64,000 bases of DNA from Streptomyces seoulensis (GCF_022846655.1 NZ_AP025667.1:3881001-3945000); one strand, 5' to 3'. Numbered from the stretch's first letter, positions 26,742 to 36,118 are shown. Numbers and translations are program-made. The notes: a model not told the origin generated them from the sequence alone.

Positions 26742-28163
26742 GTGGCCAAGATCCGTTCGGGTGAGGGGATTCTCCGTCGCAAACCCATCGAACACATCGA
26801 GGAGTCCGAGGCGGCCGAGGGCGGTCTGGACCGCTCGCTCGGCCTGTGGCAGCTCACCGCGATCGGGGTGGGCGGCATCATCGGGGCGGGCATCTTCACG
26901 CTCGCGGGCACGGTCGCCAACGGCACCGCCGGGCCCGCGGTGCTGGTGTCGTTCCTGATCGCCGGTCTGGCCAGCGCGTGCGCGGCCCTGTCGTACGCCG
27001 AGTTCGCGGGGATGATCCCGAAGGCGGGGTCGGCGTACACCTACGGGTACGCGGTACTGGGTGAGTTCGCGGGCTGGTTCATCGGCTGGGACCTGCTGCT
27101 GGAGTACACCGCGATCGTGGCGGTGGTCGCCATCGGCATCTCCGGCTACTTCAGCTTCCTGGTGGAGCAGATGGGCGCGGACCTGCCCGCATGGATGCTG
27201 GGCGCGCCCGGCACCGGCGAGGGGCACCGGGTGGACCTGTTCGCGGCGATCCTGTGTCTGCTGATCGCCTGGCTGCTGAACCTGGGCATGCGCAGCGCGG
27301 CCCGGTTCGAGACGTTCGTGGTGGCGCTGAAGGTGCTGGTGGTGCTGCTGGTGATCGGTGTGGGCGCCTTCCACATCACCGCGTCGAACTACCAGCCCTT
27401 CTTCCCCTTCGGGATCAGCGGCGCCTTCACCGGCGCGGCCACCGTGTTCTTCGCGGTGTTCGGCTACGACGCGATGTCGACGGCGGCCGAGGAGTCCAAG
27501 GACGCCCAGAAGCACATGCCGAAGGCGATCATCTACTCGCTGATCATCTCGATGGTGCTGTACGTGGCCGCCTGTCTGGTGCTGACCGGCATGCAGAACT
27601 ACAAGGACATCGACCCCGAGAGCGGGTTCTCCACCGCGTTCAAGTCCGTCGGGCTGGGCGGCCTCGCGGACGTGATCGCGGTGGGCGCGATCATCGGCAT
27701 CCTCACCGTGATGTTCACGTTCATGCTGGGCGTCACGCGTGTCTGGTTCTCGATGGCCCGGGACGGGCTGCTGCCGCGCTGGTTCGCCAAGACGCACCCC
27801 ACCCGGCACGTGCCGACCCGGGTGACCTGGATCGTCGGTGTCGGGGCGGCCTGCATCGCCGCGTTCGTGCCGATCGGTGAGGCGGCCGAGCTGACCAACA
27901 TCGGCATCCTGCTGGCGTTCGTGGTGGTGTGCGCCGCGGTGATCGTTCTGCGCTACCGGCGCCCCGACCTGCCGCGCGGGTTCCGTACGCCGTGGATGCC
28001 GTACGTGCCCGCGCTGGGCGTGCTCTTCTCGCTCTGGCTGATCTCCTTCCTCCAGTGGCAGACCTGGGTGCGGTTCGCCATCTGGTTCCTGATCGGCTGC
28101 GTCGTCTACTTCGGCTACTCCTACCGGCATTCGGTCCTCGCCCGGCGGCCGCCCGCCGAGTGA
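26742..28163 (+). CDS. APC-family amino acid permease (cationic amino acid transporter type)
   Basis: A 473-residue transporter with 12 or more helices. The CAT-subfamily signatures are GLDRSLGLWQLTAIGVGGIIGAGIF in helix 1, YAEFAGMIPKAGSAYTYGY, and the conserved FFAVFGYDAMSTAAEESKD. A charged N-terminal tail (KPIEHIEESEAAEGG) precedes helix 1, as in related Streptomyces permeases. The GTG at 26742 is chosen after AGAGGTGAGG. Its stop directly abuts the stop of the convergent CapA gene with no gap. Substrate probably a cationic or branched amino acid. Confidence 0.9.
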   Translation: MAKIRSGEGILRRKPIEHIEESEAAEGGLDRSLGLWQLTAIGVGGIIGAGIFTLAGTVANGTAGPAVLVSFLIAGLASACAALSYAEFAGMIPKAGSAYTYGYAVLGEFAGWFIGWDLLLEYTAIVAVVAIGISGYFSFLVEQMGADLPAWMLGAPGTGEGHRVDLFAAILCLLIAWLLNLGMRSAARFETFVVALKVLVVLLVIGVGAFHITASNYQPFFPFGISGAFTGAATVFFAVFGYDAMSTAAEESKDAQKHMPKAIIYSLIISMVLYVAACLVLTGMQNYKDIDPESGFSTAFKSVGLGGLADVIAVGAIIGILTVMFTFMLGVTRVWFSMARDGLLPRWFAKTHPTRHVPTRVTWIVGVGAACIAAFVPIGEAAELTNIGILLAFVVVCAAVIVLRYRRPDLPRGFRTPWMPYVPALGVLFSLWLISFLQWQTWVRFAIWFLIGCVVYFGYSYRHSVLARRPPAE

Positions 28164-29267
28164 TCACTTCCCCATGGTGAGTCCGGCCCCGGCCGCCTTC
28201 CGGCTCAGTACGGTGTTCCGGACGCGGTCGCGGGCCGCGGCGAGATCCGCGCCGGCGGCGATGGCGCCGTTGACGTCGATCGCGCGGCCGGCGTCGAGGT
28301 CGTACACCTCGGGCAGGAACTCGGCGCGGCGCACCTCCCAGCGTGCGCCCGGCTTCGCGGGCGGGGCGAAGGTGAAGCGGGCGAGGGTGGACTCGTTGCC
28401 GCGCCACTCCCCCGCGCCCGCGCCGCCGTCGGCGATCTGGTCGCCCATGCCGTAGACCACCCAGGTGCCGTTGACCTTCTCGTACGGCTGGGGGACGTGG
28501 GCGTGGGTGCCGAGGACGAGGTCGATGTCGGGGCGGCCGCCCGTCTTGGCGGCGGTGAGCTTGTCGGCGAGGGTGACCTGGCCCGCGTCGGGGGCGTCCT
28601 GCCAGGCGGAGCCCCAGTTGACGGAGAGCACGACCACGTCGGCGCCCGCCTTGCGGGCGGCCCGCGCGGCCGCGGCGATCCGGCCCGCGTCGGCCGGGTC
28701 GACCGCCCCGGACTGCCCGGTGGTGTCGTAGGCGTACGACAGGTGGGCGACCTTCGCGGTGCCCGCCCGCAGCAGGGTGACGGTACGGGCCTCGGCCTCG
28801 GTGCGGGAGGTCCCGGCGTGCCGTACGCCGGCCTGGTCGAGGGCGTCCAGGGTGCGGGTGACACCGGTGTCGGCGGCCTGCGGGGAAGCGGTGGAGCAAC
28901 TGTCGTAGCCGGTCGCGGCGAGGCCCTGGGCGAGCTGGGGCAGGGCGGCGACGGCCGGGTCGCCGTCGGCGGCCTCGACAGGTTCGAGGTGACAGAGCGC
29001 CAGATCGGCGCCGGACACCGCCGGCCGGGCCCCGGCGAGCATGGGGCGGAAGTCGTGTCCGGCGCCGGAGGCGTCGAAGCCCGCCCGTTCGGTGGCGGCG
29101 GCGGACGGCTGGATGCCGCCGGCGGCGACGAGCGTGAAGCCGCGTCCGGTGCCCGGCGCGGGCTGCCCGGAGGCGCCGGGCTCGACCCGGTCCTGGTTCT
29201 GGCAGGCGGCCACCGCCGCGAGCACGGCGGTCAGCACGAGGGCCACCTGATGCCTGCGTCCGATCAT
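28164..29267 (-). CDS. CapA-family lipoprotein (PgsA/CapA metallophosphatase-like fold)
   Basis: A 367-residue exported protein with signal ALVLTAVLAAVAAC (lipobox AVAAC). The CapA domain shows FTLVAAGGIQPS, LCHLEPVEA, DVVVLSVNWGSAWQ, VLGTHAHVPQPYEKVNGTWVVYGMGDQ. In the family consensus (GDVMLG, NLE, HWG, GHHPH) several metal-binding residues differ here: Asp of GD is replaced (AAGGIQ) and HWG becomes NWG. Catalytic ability is therefore uncertain. CapA/PgsA proteins act in poly-gamma-glutamate or capsule synthesis, but no PgsBC partners are present. Confidence 0.85.
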   Translation of the reverse strand: MIGRRHQVALVLTAVLAAVAACQNQDRVEPGASGQPAPGTGRGFTLVAAGGIQPSAAATERAGFDASGAGHDFRPMLAGARPAVSGADLALCHLEPVEAADGDPAVAALPQLAQGLAATGYDSCSTASPQAADTGVTRTLDALDQAGVRHAGTSRTEAEARTVTLLRAGTAKVAHLSYAYDTTGQSGAVDPADAGRIAAAARAARKAGADVVVLSVNWGSAWQDAPDAGQVTLADKLTAAKTGGRPDIDLVLGTHAHVPQPYEKVNGTWVVYGMGDQIADGGAGAGEWRGNESTLARFTFAPPAKPGARWEVRRAEFLPEVYDLDAGRAIDVNGAIAAGADLAAARDRVRNTVLSRKAAGAGLTMGK

Positions 29268-29290
29268 CAACTCACCCCAGAATTGTCGTA

Positions 29291-29320
29291 TTGACAGACA
29301 AGCCCTGACGGGCATATGGG
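29291..29320 (+). promoter_or_regulatory. Possible sigma70-like promoter upstream of the ECF sigma gene
   Basis: TTGACA (29291-29296) is followed after 18 bp by TATGGG (29315-29320). It is in the 214-bp gap between the divergent CapA and sigma-factor genes and would give a leader of about 155 nt. Confidence 0.3.
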
Positions 29321-29481
29321 TATGAATCTGGCGTCGTGCGCAAACAGCGCCTAGCCCATCCGGCGCCCCGCGCCCCCTGAGTGACCGTTCGTCCGACCGT
29401 TCGGCGAGCCCTGACGACCGTCCGTCGCACCGGCGTGCGCGCGGGGTGTCGCCGAAGGACGGGCTGCGCTGCCATACGGCC

Positions 29482-30027
29482 ATGACGGCCGGAACCACTG
29501 CCCCAGGGACGACGACCGCCGAGCATGAACTCGCCGCGCTGCAGCGGGAGCACGGGCGGCCCCTCTTCGCGCTGCTGCTGCGGCTGAGCGACGGGGACCG
29601 GCAGCGCGCCGAGGATCTGGTCCAGGAGACCCTGGTACGGGCCTGGCAGCATCCCGAGGCGCTGCGCGCCGAGAACTTCGCCTCGGCCCGGCCCTGGCTG
29701 CTGACCGTCGCCCGGCGGCTGGCCATCGACGCCCGGCGGGCCCGGCGGGCCCGGCCGCCGGAGGTGGTGGACGAGGTGCCGGAGAACGCGCGTGTGACCG
29801 CCGACCACGCCGAGCGGGCCGCCGCCGCGCTCGATGTGCGCGAGGCTGTGAAGACACTCACTCCGCACCACCGTGACGTGCTGGTACTCGTGTACTTCCG
29901 CGGGGCCAGCGTGGCGGAGGCCGCCGAGATCCTGGGCATTCCACCCGGTACCGTGAAGTCCCGCGCGTACTACGCGCTGCGCGCCCTGCGCCAGGTTCTT
30001 CCGGGATACGCGACTGACCTGCGGTGA
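29482..30027 (+). CDS. ECF-family RNA polymerase sigma factor
   Basis: A 181-residue sigma factor. Region 2 is LFALLLRLSDGDRQRAEDLVQETLVRAWQHPE with FASARPWLLTVARRLAIDARRARR. Region 4 is VKTLTPHHRDVLVLVYFRGASVAEAAEILGIPPGTVKSRAYYALRAL. It directs polymerase to a small stress regulon. The cognate anti-sigma factor is probably the zinc-finger membrane protein at 30864, although a 171-residue gene lies between. The ATG at 29482 matches where family similarity begins. Confidence 0.92.
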   Translation: MTAGTTAPGTTTAEHELAALQREHGRPLFALLLRLSDGDRQRAEDLVQETLVRAWQHPEALRAENFASARPWLLTVARRLAIDARRARRARPPEVVDEVPENARVTADHAERAAAALDVREAVKTLTPHHRDVLVLVYFRGASVAEAAEILGIPPGTVKSRAYYALRALRQVLPGYATDLR

Positions 30028-30162
30028 AACCGGGAGCCTGGTCAAGCCTCGGTAAAGCGCCTTGCCGTGCCCCCCGTCGGGGCCATGAGCTGTCCTCATC
30101 CGTGTTCCGGGCGGGGGGCCGGGTTCGGGCGACTTGCACGCACCGGAGGAAGGCAGGCAGGG

Positions 30163-30678
30163 ATGCTCCACAGAGGTCACGAGAGCACGAGCGGCGCCGG
30201 CGGCGGTGAACTCACCGTCCCCATGGCCTGGTTCTACGCCGAGTACATCGCCGACGAACTGCTGCGCACCGGCGATCTGATGCCACCGACGTCCTTCGAG
30301 TTCCGGGCGGGCCGGGACGCGCTGGCGCTCACCGTCTTCCTGTCCGACACCGAGCGCGAACTCTCCGGCGTCCGGGTCATCTCGCAGTTGGAGACCTGGC
30401 TGTCGCTGACGGCGTACGACCAGCCGTGGCGGGACTGGGTCGGCTCCCGGATGGCCGAACTCGCCGCCGAGGACGTCTCGTCCGGCGCCCCCGACCCCGA
30501 CCTGGCGCTGGCTCAGGCGGCCTGGCGCTGGCTGGAGGAGACCGAGCTGCTCGCGCCCGACCTGGACGCGGTGCCGGGCGGCGGCACCGCGTGCGGCGAG
30601 GACGACGGGCCGAAGGTGTGGACCCCCGCCTGGCGGCTCGGCCTGCCCCTCGGACACCTGGCCATCCACCTGTTCTGA
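30163..30678 (+). CDS. Conserved hypothetical protein between sigma and anti-sigma genes
   Basis: A 171-residue acidic, soluble protein with several Trp residues and no signal peptide or membrane helix: VPMAWFYAEYIADELLRTGDLMPPTSFEFRAG, then LALTVFLSDTERELSGVRV. I do not recognise the family. It has a GGAGGAAGGCAGGCAGGG leader before the ATG at 30163 and sits on the same strand as the flanking sigma and anti-sigma genes. Its position suggests co-expression with them; a role in sigma control is only inference. Confidence 0.7.
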   Translation: MLHRGHESTSGAGGGELTVPMAWFYAEYIADELLRTGDLMPPTSFEFRAGRDALALTVFLSDTERELSGVRVISQLETWLSLTAYDQPWRDWVGSRMAELAAEDVSSGAPDPDLALAQAAWRWLEETELLAPDLDAVPGGGTACGEDDGPKVWTPAWRLGLPLGHLAIHLF

Positions 30679-30863
30679 ACCGGACTCCGGCGGCGGACCG
30701 GGCTCGTTTTCCGGCCACTTCGAACTCGGACCAATCCGGGGCCCCGACCGCTCCGAATCCCTCGGCGGGTTTCTGCGCGCGGCTTGAGTCATTCAGCCGT
30801 GCGGTGCGTACCAATGGGTGCACCGCGTAACCCCACCCGCACCCATAGGCACGAGGATTCGGC

Positions 30864-31517
30864 ATGAGGTCCCTGGAAAGGCATCGCGCCGTCGGCGCGT
30901 ACGCGCTCGGCGTGCTGGACGAGGCGGAGACCTTCCGCTTCGAGGACCACCTCGCCGAGTGCCCCCGGTGCGCGACGGACGCGGCCGAATTCGGCCCCAC
31001 GGCACGGCAGTTGATGCTGTACCGGCAGGCCACGCCCGCCTTCGTGCCCGCGCTGGCCCAGCCGGGTCCCCGGCTGCTCGACCGGCTGCTCGGCGAGATC
31101 ACCGTACGCCACCGGGCCCGGCGCCGCCGGTTGCTGTACGGGCTCGCGGCCTCGGTGGTGCTGGCGGTGGCCGGCCCCGCGGTGATGGCCTTCGCCGGGC
31201 ACGGGCAGCCCGCGTCCCGGGTCACGGCCGCCACCGATCCGGGCACCGGGGTGTGGGCGCGGGTCACCACCGAGGGCGAGCGGTGGGGCAGCGGGCTGCG
31301 CCTGGAGGTCCGGGACAGCGCCGGTCCGCACTCCTGCCGGCTGATCGTGGTCGGCCGGGACGGCACGGAGCAGGTGGCGGGCGGCTGGAACGTCGGCGCG
31401 CACGACGAGGGCACCACCGCGACCACGGCGGGCTCCTCGCTCAGCCCGGACGACATCGACCACTACGAGGTGCGTACGGACAAGGGCCGGCGGCTGGTGA
31501 CGCTGCCCGCGCACTGA
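30864..31517 (+). CDS. Zinc-finger (zf-HC2) transmembrane anti-sigma factor
   Basis: A 217-residue protein. The N-terminal anti-sigma domain has the H-x3-C-x2-C zinc motif (EDHLAECPRCATDAAEF). A basic patch (RHRARRRR) precedes one membrane helix (LLYGLAASVVLAVAGPAVMAFAG), and the outer domain of about 100 residues has one Cys (HSCRLIVVGRDG). This is the standard topology for an ECF anti-sigma factor that senses the envelope. The partner is very likely the sigma factor at 29482. Confidence 0.9.
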   Translation: MRSLERHRAVGAYALGVLDEAETFRFEDHLAECPRCATDAAEFGPTARQLMLYRQATPAFVPALAQPGPRLLDRLLGEITVRHRARRRRLLYGLAASVVLAVAGPAVMAFAGHGQPASRVTAATDPGTGVWARVTTEGERWGSGLRLEVRDSAGPHSCRLIVVGRDGTEQVAGGWNVGAHDEGTTATTAGSSLSPDDIDHYEVRTDKGRRLVTLPAH

Positions 31518-31536
31518 CCCGGACCGGGCGGGGGCG

Positions 31537-32400
31537 TCACTTGAGCAGGCGGGAGAGCCTGCGGTCGGCGAGCGGCTTGCCGCCGGTCTGGCAGGTGGGG
31601 CAGTACTGGAGCGAGGAGTCGCTGAAGGAGACCTCGCGGATGGTGTCCCCGCACACCGGGCACGGTTCGCCGGTGCGGCCGTGGACGCGCAGCCCGCTCT
31701 TCTTCTCCGCCTTCAGCCGTCCCGCCGCGATCCCCCGCGACCGCTCGACCGCCTCGGTGAGGGTGGTGCGCAGCGCGGTGTACAGGCGGGTGGTCTCCTC
31801 AGGGGTGAGGGAGGCGGCGAGCTTGAACGGGGACATCTTCGCGGCGTGCAGGATCTCGTCGCTGTAGGCGTTGCCGACCCCGGCGATCAGGGACTGGTCG
31901 CGCAGCGCGCCCTTGAGCTGCCGCCGCTCGGCCTTCAGCAGACCCGCGAAGCGTTCCTCGTCGAAGTCGTCGGCGAGCGGGTCGGGGCCCAGCCTGGCGA
32001 TGCCCGGCACCTCGGCCGGGTCCCGCACGACGTACACCGCGAGTCGCTTCTGCGTGCCCGCCTCGGTCAGGTCGAAGCCCTCGCCGTCCTCCAGCGCCAC
32101 CCGCAGCGCCAGCGGGCCCTTGCCGGGGCGCGGCGGGGTGTCCGGCAGGGTGTCGCGCCAGTGCAGCCAGCCCGCGCGGGCCAGGTGGGTGACGAGATGC
32201 AGGCCGGCGTCGGTCTCCAGGTCCAGGAACTTCCCGTACCGGCGCACGGCGGTGACCTCGGCACCCTCCAGGGCGGTGACCGGGGGGTCGTAGGTCTTCA
32301 GCACGCTGATGGCCAGCGGCAGCACGCGGGTCACCCGGCGCCCGGCCAGGTGCTCGGCGAGGAAGTCGGTCAGCGCTTCTACCTCGGGCAGTTCCGGCAT
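31537..32400 (-). CDS. Fpg/Nei-family DNA glycosylase
   Basis: A 287-residue bifunctional base-excision enzyme. The catalytic N-terminus is MPELPEVEAL (Pro2 nucleophile, Glu3) and the lysine is in RRYGKFLDLE. The helix-two-turn-helix is LRDQSLIAGVGNAYSDEILH, and the zinc finger is CPVCGDTIREVSFSDSSLQYCPTC. It removes oxidised bases and nicks the strand. The finger has an unusually long interval and lacks the exact C-terminal QRST run of Fpg, so a Nei-like or actinobacterial-specific subgroup is likely. Confidence 0.93.
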   Translation of the reverse strand: MPELPEVEALTDFLAEHLAGRRVTRVLPLAISVLKTYDPPVTALEGAEVTAVRRYGKFLDLETDAGLHLVTHLARAGWLHWRDTLPDTPPRPGKGPLALRVALEDGEGFDLTEAGTQKRLAVYVVRDPAEVPGIARLGPDPLADDFDEERFAGLLKAERRQLKGALRDQSLIAGVGNAYSDEILHAAKMSPFKLAASLTPEETTRLYTALRTTLTEAVERSRGIAAGRLKAEKKSGLRVHGRTGEPCPVCGDTIREVSFSDSSLQYCPTCQTGGKPLADRRLSRLLK

Positions 32401-32442
32401 GTGTCCAGGGTGCCACCGGTGCGCGGCGGCGCCAGGCGGCGG

Positions 32443-34518
32443 TCAGCCGTCCGGGTCCACCCGGAACTCGCACCACACGGCCTTGCCGCCGCCGCGCGCC
32501 TCCACGCCCCAGGCGTCGGCCAGCATGTCGACCAGGAGCAGCCCGCGCCCGGAGACACCGTCGTCCTGCGGTTCGCGGCGGCGCGGCAGCGCGCTGGAGG
32601 AGTCCTCCACCTCGACGCGCAGGCGCCGCTCGGCGCCCGAGAGCAGGCGCAGGGTGACGGTCGCGGAGCCCTCGGTGTGCATCAGCGCGTTGGTGATCAG
32701 CTCGTCGGCGACGAGTTCGATCTCGTCGGCCCGGTCGCCGGCGCCCCAGGCCCGTGCCTCGGCGCCGATCAGGTGCCGGGCGCGGGTGAGGGCGTCGGGA
32801 TCGCCGGGGACGACACGCAGCCGCAGCCGGCCGCGCGCCCGTGGGTCCTCGGGCTCCCGGCGGCGCAGCAGGAGCAGGGCGACGTCGTCCTCGCCGCCGC
32901 GTTCCTCGGCCATGGCGATCAGGCGCCCGGCGAGTTCGCGTACGTCGTCCGGGCCCTCGGCGAGGACCTCGGCGAGGTCCCGCATGCCGTCGTCCAGGTC
33001 CGTGCCGGGCTGCTCGACCAGGCCGTCGGTGCACAGCAGGAGCGTGTCCCCGGGGTCCAGCTCCAGGGTGGCGACGGGGTACTCCAGCCGGCCGAAATCG
33101 GCGGAGAGGCCGAGCGGCAGCCCGCCCTCGACGCCGACGCGCCGGGAGGTGCCGGCGGCGTCGCGGACCAGGGGGTCGAGGTGACCGGCGCGGACGACCT
33201 GGACGACGCCGGTGGACAGGTCGGCCTGGGCGTACAGGCAGGTGGCGAACCGGTCGGTGTCCAGTTCGTCGAGGAAGACGGAGGCGCGGGCCATGACGGT
33301 GGCCGGGGTGTGGCCCTCGGCGGCGTAGGCGCGCAGCACGATCCGCAACTGGCCCATGACGGCCGCCGCGTGGGTGTCGTGGCCCTGGACGTCCCCGATG
33401 ACGGCGCCGACCCGGCCCCCGGGCAGCGGGATCAGGTCGTACCAGTCGCCGCCGATGTCCCGGCCGAGGGCGGCGGAGCGGTAGCGCACGGCGACGTCGG
33501 CGCCCCGGACGCTGGGGATGGTGCGGGGCAGCATCGCCTGCTGGAGGCCCTGGGCGAGGTCCTTCTCCTGCTCGTAGAGCATGGCGCGCTGGAGGCTCTG
33601 CGCGATGCTGCTGCCGAGGGCGACCAGGACGGCGCGTTCCTCGGCGGAGAAGCCGCGCCGGTCGCCGTAGAGCAGCCCCATGGCGCCGAGCGGGCGGCCC
33701 TGGGCGATCAGCGGGAGGTAGGCGGCGGAGGTGATGTGCAGCTCGGTGATGTGCGGCCAGAGGATCGGGTACTCCTCGGCGAACTCCTCGGGCGACTCGA
33801 TGAAGCGGGGGACGAGCGTGCGGACGACCTCGCTCATCGGGTAGGGGTCGTCGATCCGGGTGATGCGGGTGCCGGGCACGAAGCTCTCGGTGGGGCCCTC
33901 CGCGACCAGCCGGATGCGGCCGGCCTCCACCAGACCTATGACGACGCTGGTCGCGCCGAGGTGGCGGATGCCGTGGGTGTCCTTGAGGACGTCGATGACG
34001 TCCTGGACGCTGCGGGCGTGGGCGAGCGCGGCGGAGATGGCCTCCACGACGCTGGTCTGCTGGCGGAACGCCTCCTCCTGCGCGGTGCGCGGGGCGCGGG
34101 CGGGGCTGTCGGCGAGTTCCCGGGTGGCGTCGCGGACGAGGCCGACGATCCGGCGCGGGCGGCCGGTGCCGTCGCGGAGGATGGCGCCCTGGCTGTGGGC
34201 CCAGCGGGTGGAGCCGTCGCGGCGGCGGACCCGGAAGTAGGCGCCGTAGGTCTCGCTGCCGTCCTTGATGGCGCGCGCGACCGCCTCGTCCAGCCTGGCG
34301 GCGTCCGGCGGGGGCACCCGCAGGGACAGGGAGGTGGCCTTGCCGTCGTACTCCTCGGGGAGGAGGTCGAAGATCTCGTGCGCCCGGGCGTCCATGTGGA
34401 ACAGGCCCGCGTCCAGGTCCCAGTCGAAGCTGCCCATGTGGTTGAGCGCCAGGATCGTGTCCGGGTCGGCGGGCCGCTTCTCCGGGAGTGACAGGGCACT
34501 CGCTCCCCGATCAGCCAT
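32443..34518 (-). CDS. PAS-GAF-PP2C phosphatase with C-terminal HATPase kinase domain
   Basis: A 691-residue cytosolic signalling protein. The order is PAS (about 22-135; GSFDWDLDAGLFHMDARAHEIFDLLPEEYDG), GAF (about 165-330), SpoIIE-type PP2C (about 355-565; DIGGDWYDLIPLPGGRVGAVIGDVQGHD, CTDGLVEQPGTDLDDGM) and a HATPase_c anti-sigma kinase-like domain. In the last domain, VADELITNALMHTEG and SGRGLLLVDMLADAWG are visible. PP2C metal Asp residues are present. Such proteins phosphorylate and dephosphorylate anti-sigma antagonists in partner-switching cascades. Start ATG 34518. Confidence 0.92.
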   Translation of the reverse strand: MADRGASALSLPEKRPADPDTILALNHMGSFDWDLDAGLFHMDARAHEIFDLLPEEYDGKATSLSLRVPPPDAARLDEAVARAIKDGSETYGAYFRVRRRDGSTRWAHSQGAILRDGTGRPRRIVGLVRDATRELADSPARAPRTAQEEAFRQQTSVVEAISAALAHARSVQDVIDVLKDTHGIRHLGATSVVIGLVEAGRIRLVAEGPTESFVPGTRITRIDDPYPMSEVVRTLVPRFIESPEEFAEEYPILWPHITELHITSAAYLPLIAQGRPLGAMGLLYGDRRGFSAEERAVLVALGSSIAQSLQRAMLYEQEKDLAQGLQQAMLPRTIPSVRGADVAVRYRSAALGRDIGGDWYDLIPLPGGRVGAVIGDVQGHDTHAAAVMGQLRIVLRAYAAEGHTPATVMARASVFLDELDTDRFATCLYAQADLSTGVVQVVRAGHLDPLVRDAAGTSRRVGVEGGLPLGLSADFGRLEYPVATLELDPGDTLLLCTDGLVEQPGTDLDDGMRDLAEVLAEGPDDVRELAGRLIAMAEERGGEDDVALLLLRRREPEDPRARGRLRLRVVPGDPDALTRARHLIGAEARAWGAGDRADEIELVADELITNALMHTEGSATVTLRLLSGAERRLRVEVEDSSSALPRRREPQDDGVSGRGLLLVDMLADAWGVEARGGGKAVWCEFRVDPDG

Positions 34519-34705
34519 GGGGCCACCTTGCCAGCAAATGTCCGAATCTTCGAGTGGGGCGTGGCAGGGTGTGGCCGCCCGGCCCGTACGGGTTACGCGG
34601 ACCGGGCGGCGCGGTACACGGCAGTGACGGACGGGCGCGACGGACGCGACGGGCGGGGAGCGGCCCCGGCCGGGCGGCCGCCGTGGAGGCAGGAGCGCGA
34701 GCGCG

Positions 34706-36118
34706 ATGGAGTGGTTCACCGCCCCCGACTACTGGCTGAGCCGGCTGGTGCTCCAGCGCGGGCTCGCCGCGCTCTACCTGGTGGCCTTCCTGGCGGCGGC
34801 ACGCCAGTTCCGGCCGCTGCTGGGCGAGCGCGGGATGCTGCCGGTGCCGCGCTACACCGCGCGAGTGGGCTTCAAGGAGTCGCCGAGCCTGTTCCACGCG
34901 TACTACTCGGACCCCTTCTTCGCCGGGTGCGCCTGGGCGGGGTGCGCGGTCTCGGCGGCCCTGCTCGCGGGGGCGGACTCCCTGCTGCCGCTATGGGCCG
35001 GGATCCTGCTGTGGCTGGTGCCGTGGGCGCTGTACCTGTCGATCGTCAACGTGGGGCAGACCTGGTACGCGTTCGGCTGGGAGACGCTGCTGCTGGAGAC
35101 CGGCTTCCTGGCGGCGTTCCTCGGCAACGACGAGGTGGCCCCGCCCGTGGTGGTGCTGTTCCTGCTGCGCTGGGTGCTGTTCCGGGTGGAGTTCGGCGCG
35201 GGGCTGATCAAGCTGCGCGGTGACGCCTGCTGGCGGAAGCTGACATGTCTGGACTACCACCACGAGACGCAGCCGATGCCCGGTCCGCTGAGCTGGTTCT
35301 TCCACCATCTGCCGAGGCCCCTGCACCGGGTGGAGGTGGCCGCCAACCACGTCACCCAACTCGTCGTCCCCGTGCTGCTGTTCACTCCGCAGCCGATCGC
35401 GTCGGCGGCCGCCGCGCTGATGATCGTGACCCAGCTCTGGCTGGTGCTGTCCGGGAACTTCTCCTGGCTGAACTGGATCACCATCGTGCTCGCCCTGTCC
35501 GCGCTGCGGCTGCCCGCCGATCCGCCCGCCGTGCCCGCCGCACCGCTCTGGTACGAGGTGCTGGTGCTCGCGGTCGGCGTGGTCCTGCTGGCCCTCAGTT
35601 CCCGCCCGGTCATGAACATGGTCTCCCGGCGCCAGGTGATGAACCGCTCCTTCGACCCGCTGCGCCTGGTGAACACCTACGGCGCGTTCGGCAGCGTCAG
35701 CCGGGTCCGCTACGAGGTGGTGATCGAGGGCACCCACGACGAACGCCCGCGCGAGGACGGCGACTGGCGGGAGTACGAGTTCCACGGCAAGCCGGGCGAC
35801 CCCCGCCGCTGGCCGCGCCAGTTCGCGCCGTACCACCTGCGCCTGGACTGGCTGATGTGGTTCGCCGCGCTCTCCCCCGCGTACGCCGGGGACTGGTTCG
35901 GCAAGCTGGTGGAACGACTGCTGGAGGACGACCGCGACACCCTGCGCCTGCTGCGCCGCTCCCCCTTCCCGCCCGGCGCCCCGCCCCGCTACGTCCGCGC
36001 CCGCCTCTTCCGCTACCGCTTCACCACCTGGCGCGAGCTGCGCGAGACGGGCGCCTGCTGGGAGCGGACCTACGTACGCGACTTCCTGCGCCCCACCCGG
36101 CTCGGCACCACCCGGTGA
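34706..36118 (+). CDS. Lipase maturation factor family membrane protein
   Basis: A 470-residue polytopic membrane protein of the LMF family (similar to human LMF1 and widespread in actinobacteria). Visible marks are DYWLSRLVLQRGLAALYLVAFL, GWETLLLETGF, LLRWVLFRVEFGAGLIKLRGD, and the C-terminal soluble part with RYEVVIEGTHDE, WREYEFHGKPGD and RQFAPYHLRLDWLMWFAAL. In animals LMF1 helps lipoprotein lipase fold; the bacterial role is unknown. It follows the phosphatase divergently and is upstream of an amidase. Confidence 0.9.
   Translation: MEWFTAPDYWLSRLVLQRGLAALYLVAFLAAARQFRPLLGERGMLPVPRYTARVGFKESPSLFHAYYSDPFFAGCAWAGCAVSAALLAGADSLLPLWAGILLWLVPWALYLSIVNVGQTWYAFGWETLLLETGFLAAFLGNDEVAPPVVVLFLLRWVLFRVEFGAGLIKLRGDACWRKLTCLDYHHETQPMPGPLSWFFHHLPRPLHRVEVAANHVTQLVVPVLLFTPQPIASAAAALMIVTQLWLVLSGNFSWLNWITIVLALSALRLPADPPAVPAAPLWYEVLVLAVGVVLLALSSRPVMNMVSRRQVMNRSFDPLRLVNTYGAFGSVSRVRYEVVIEGTHDERPREDGDWREYEFHGKPGDPRRWPRQFAPYHLRLDWLMWFAALSPAYAGDWFGKLVERLLEDDRDTLRLLRRSPFPPGAPPRYVRARLFRYRFTTWRELRETGACWERTYVRDFLRPTRLGTTR

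Noticed and set aside
31681..34491. 936-codon plus-strand frame opposite the glycosylase and phosphatase genes
   Set aside because: It is antisense to two well-supported genes and has Gly/Ala/Arg-biased, non-homologous composition.
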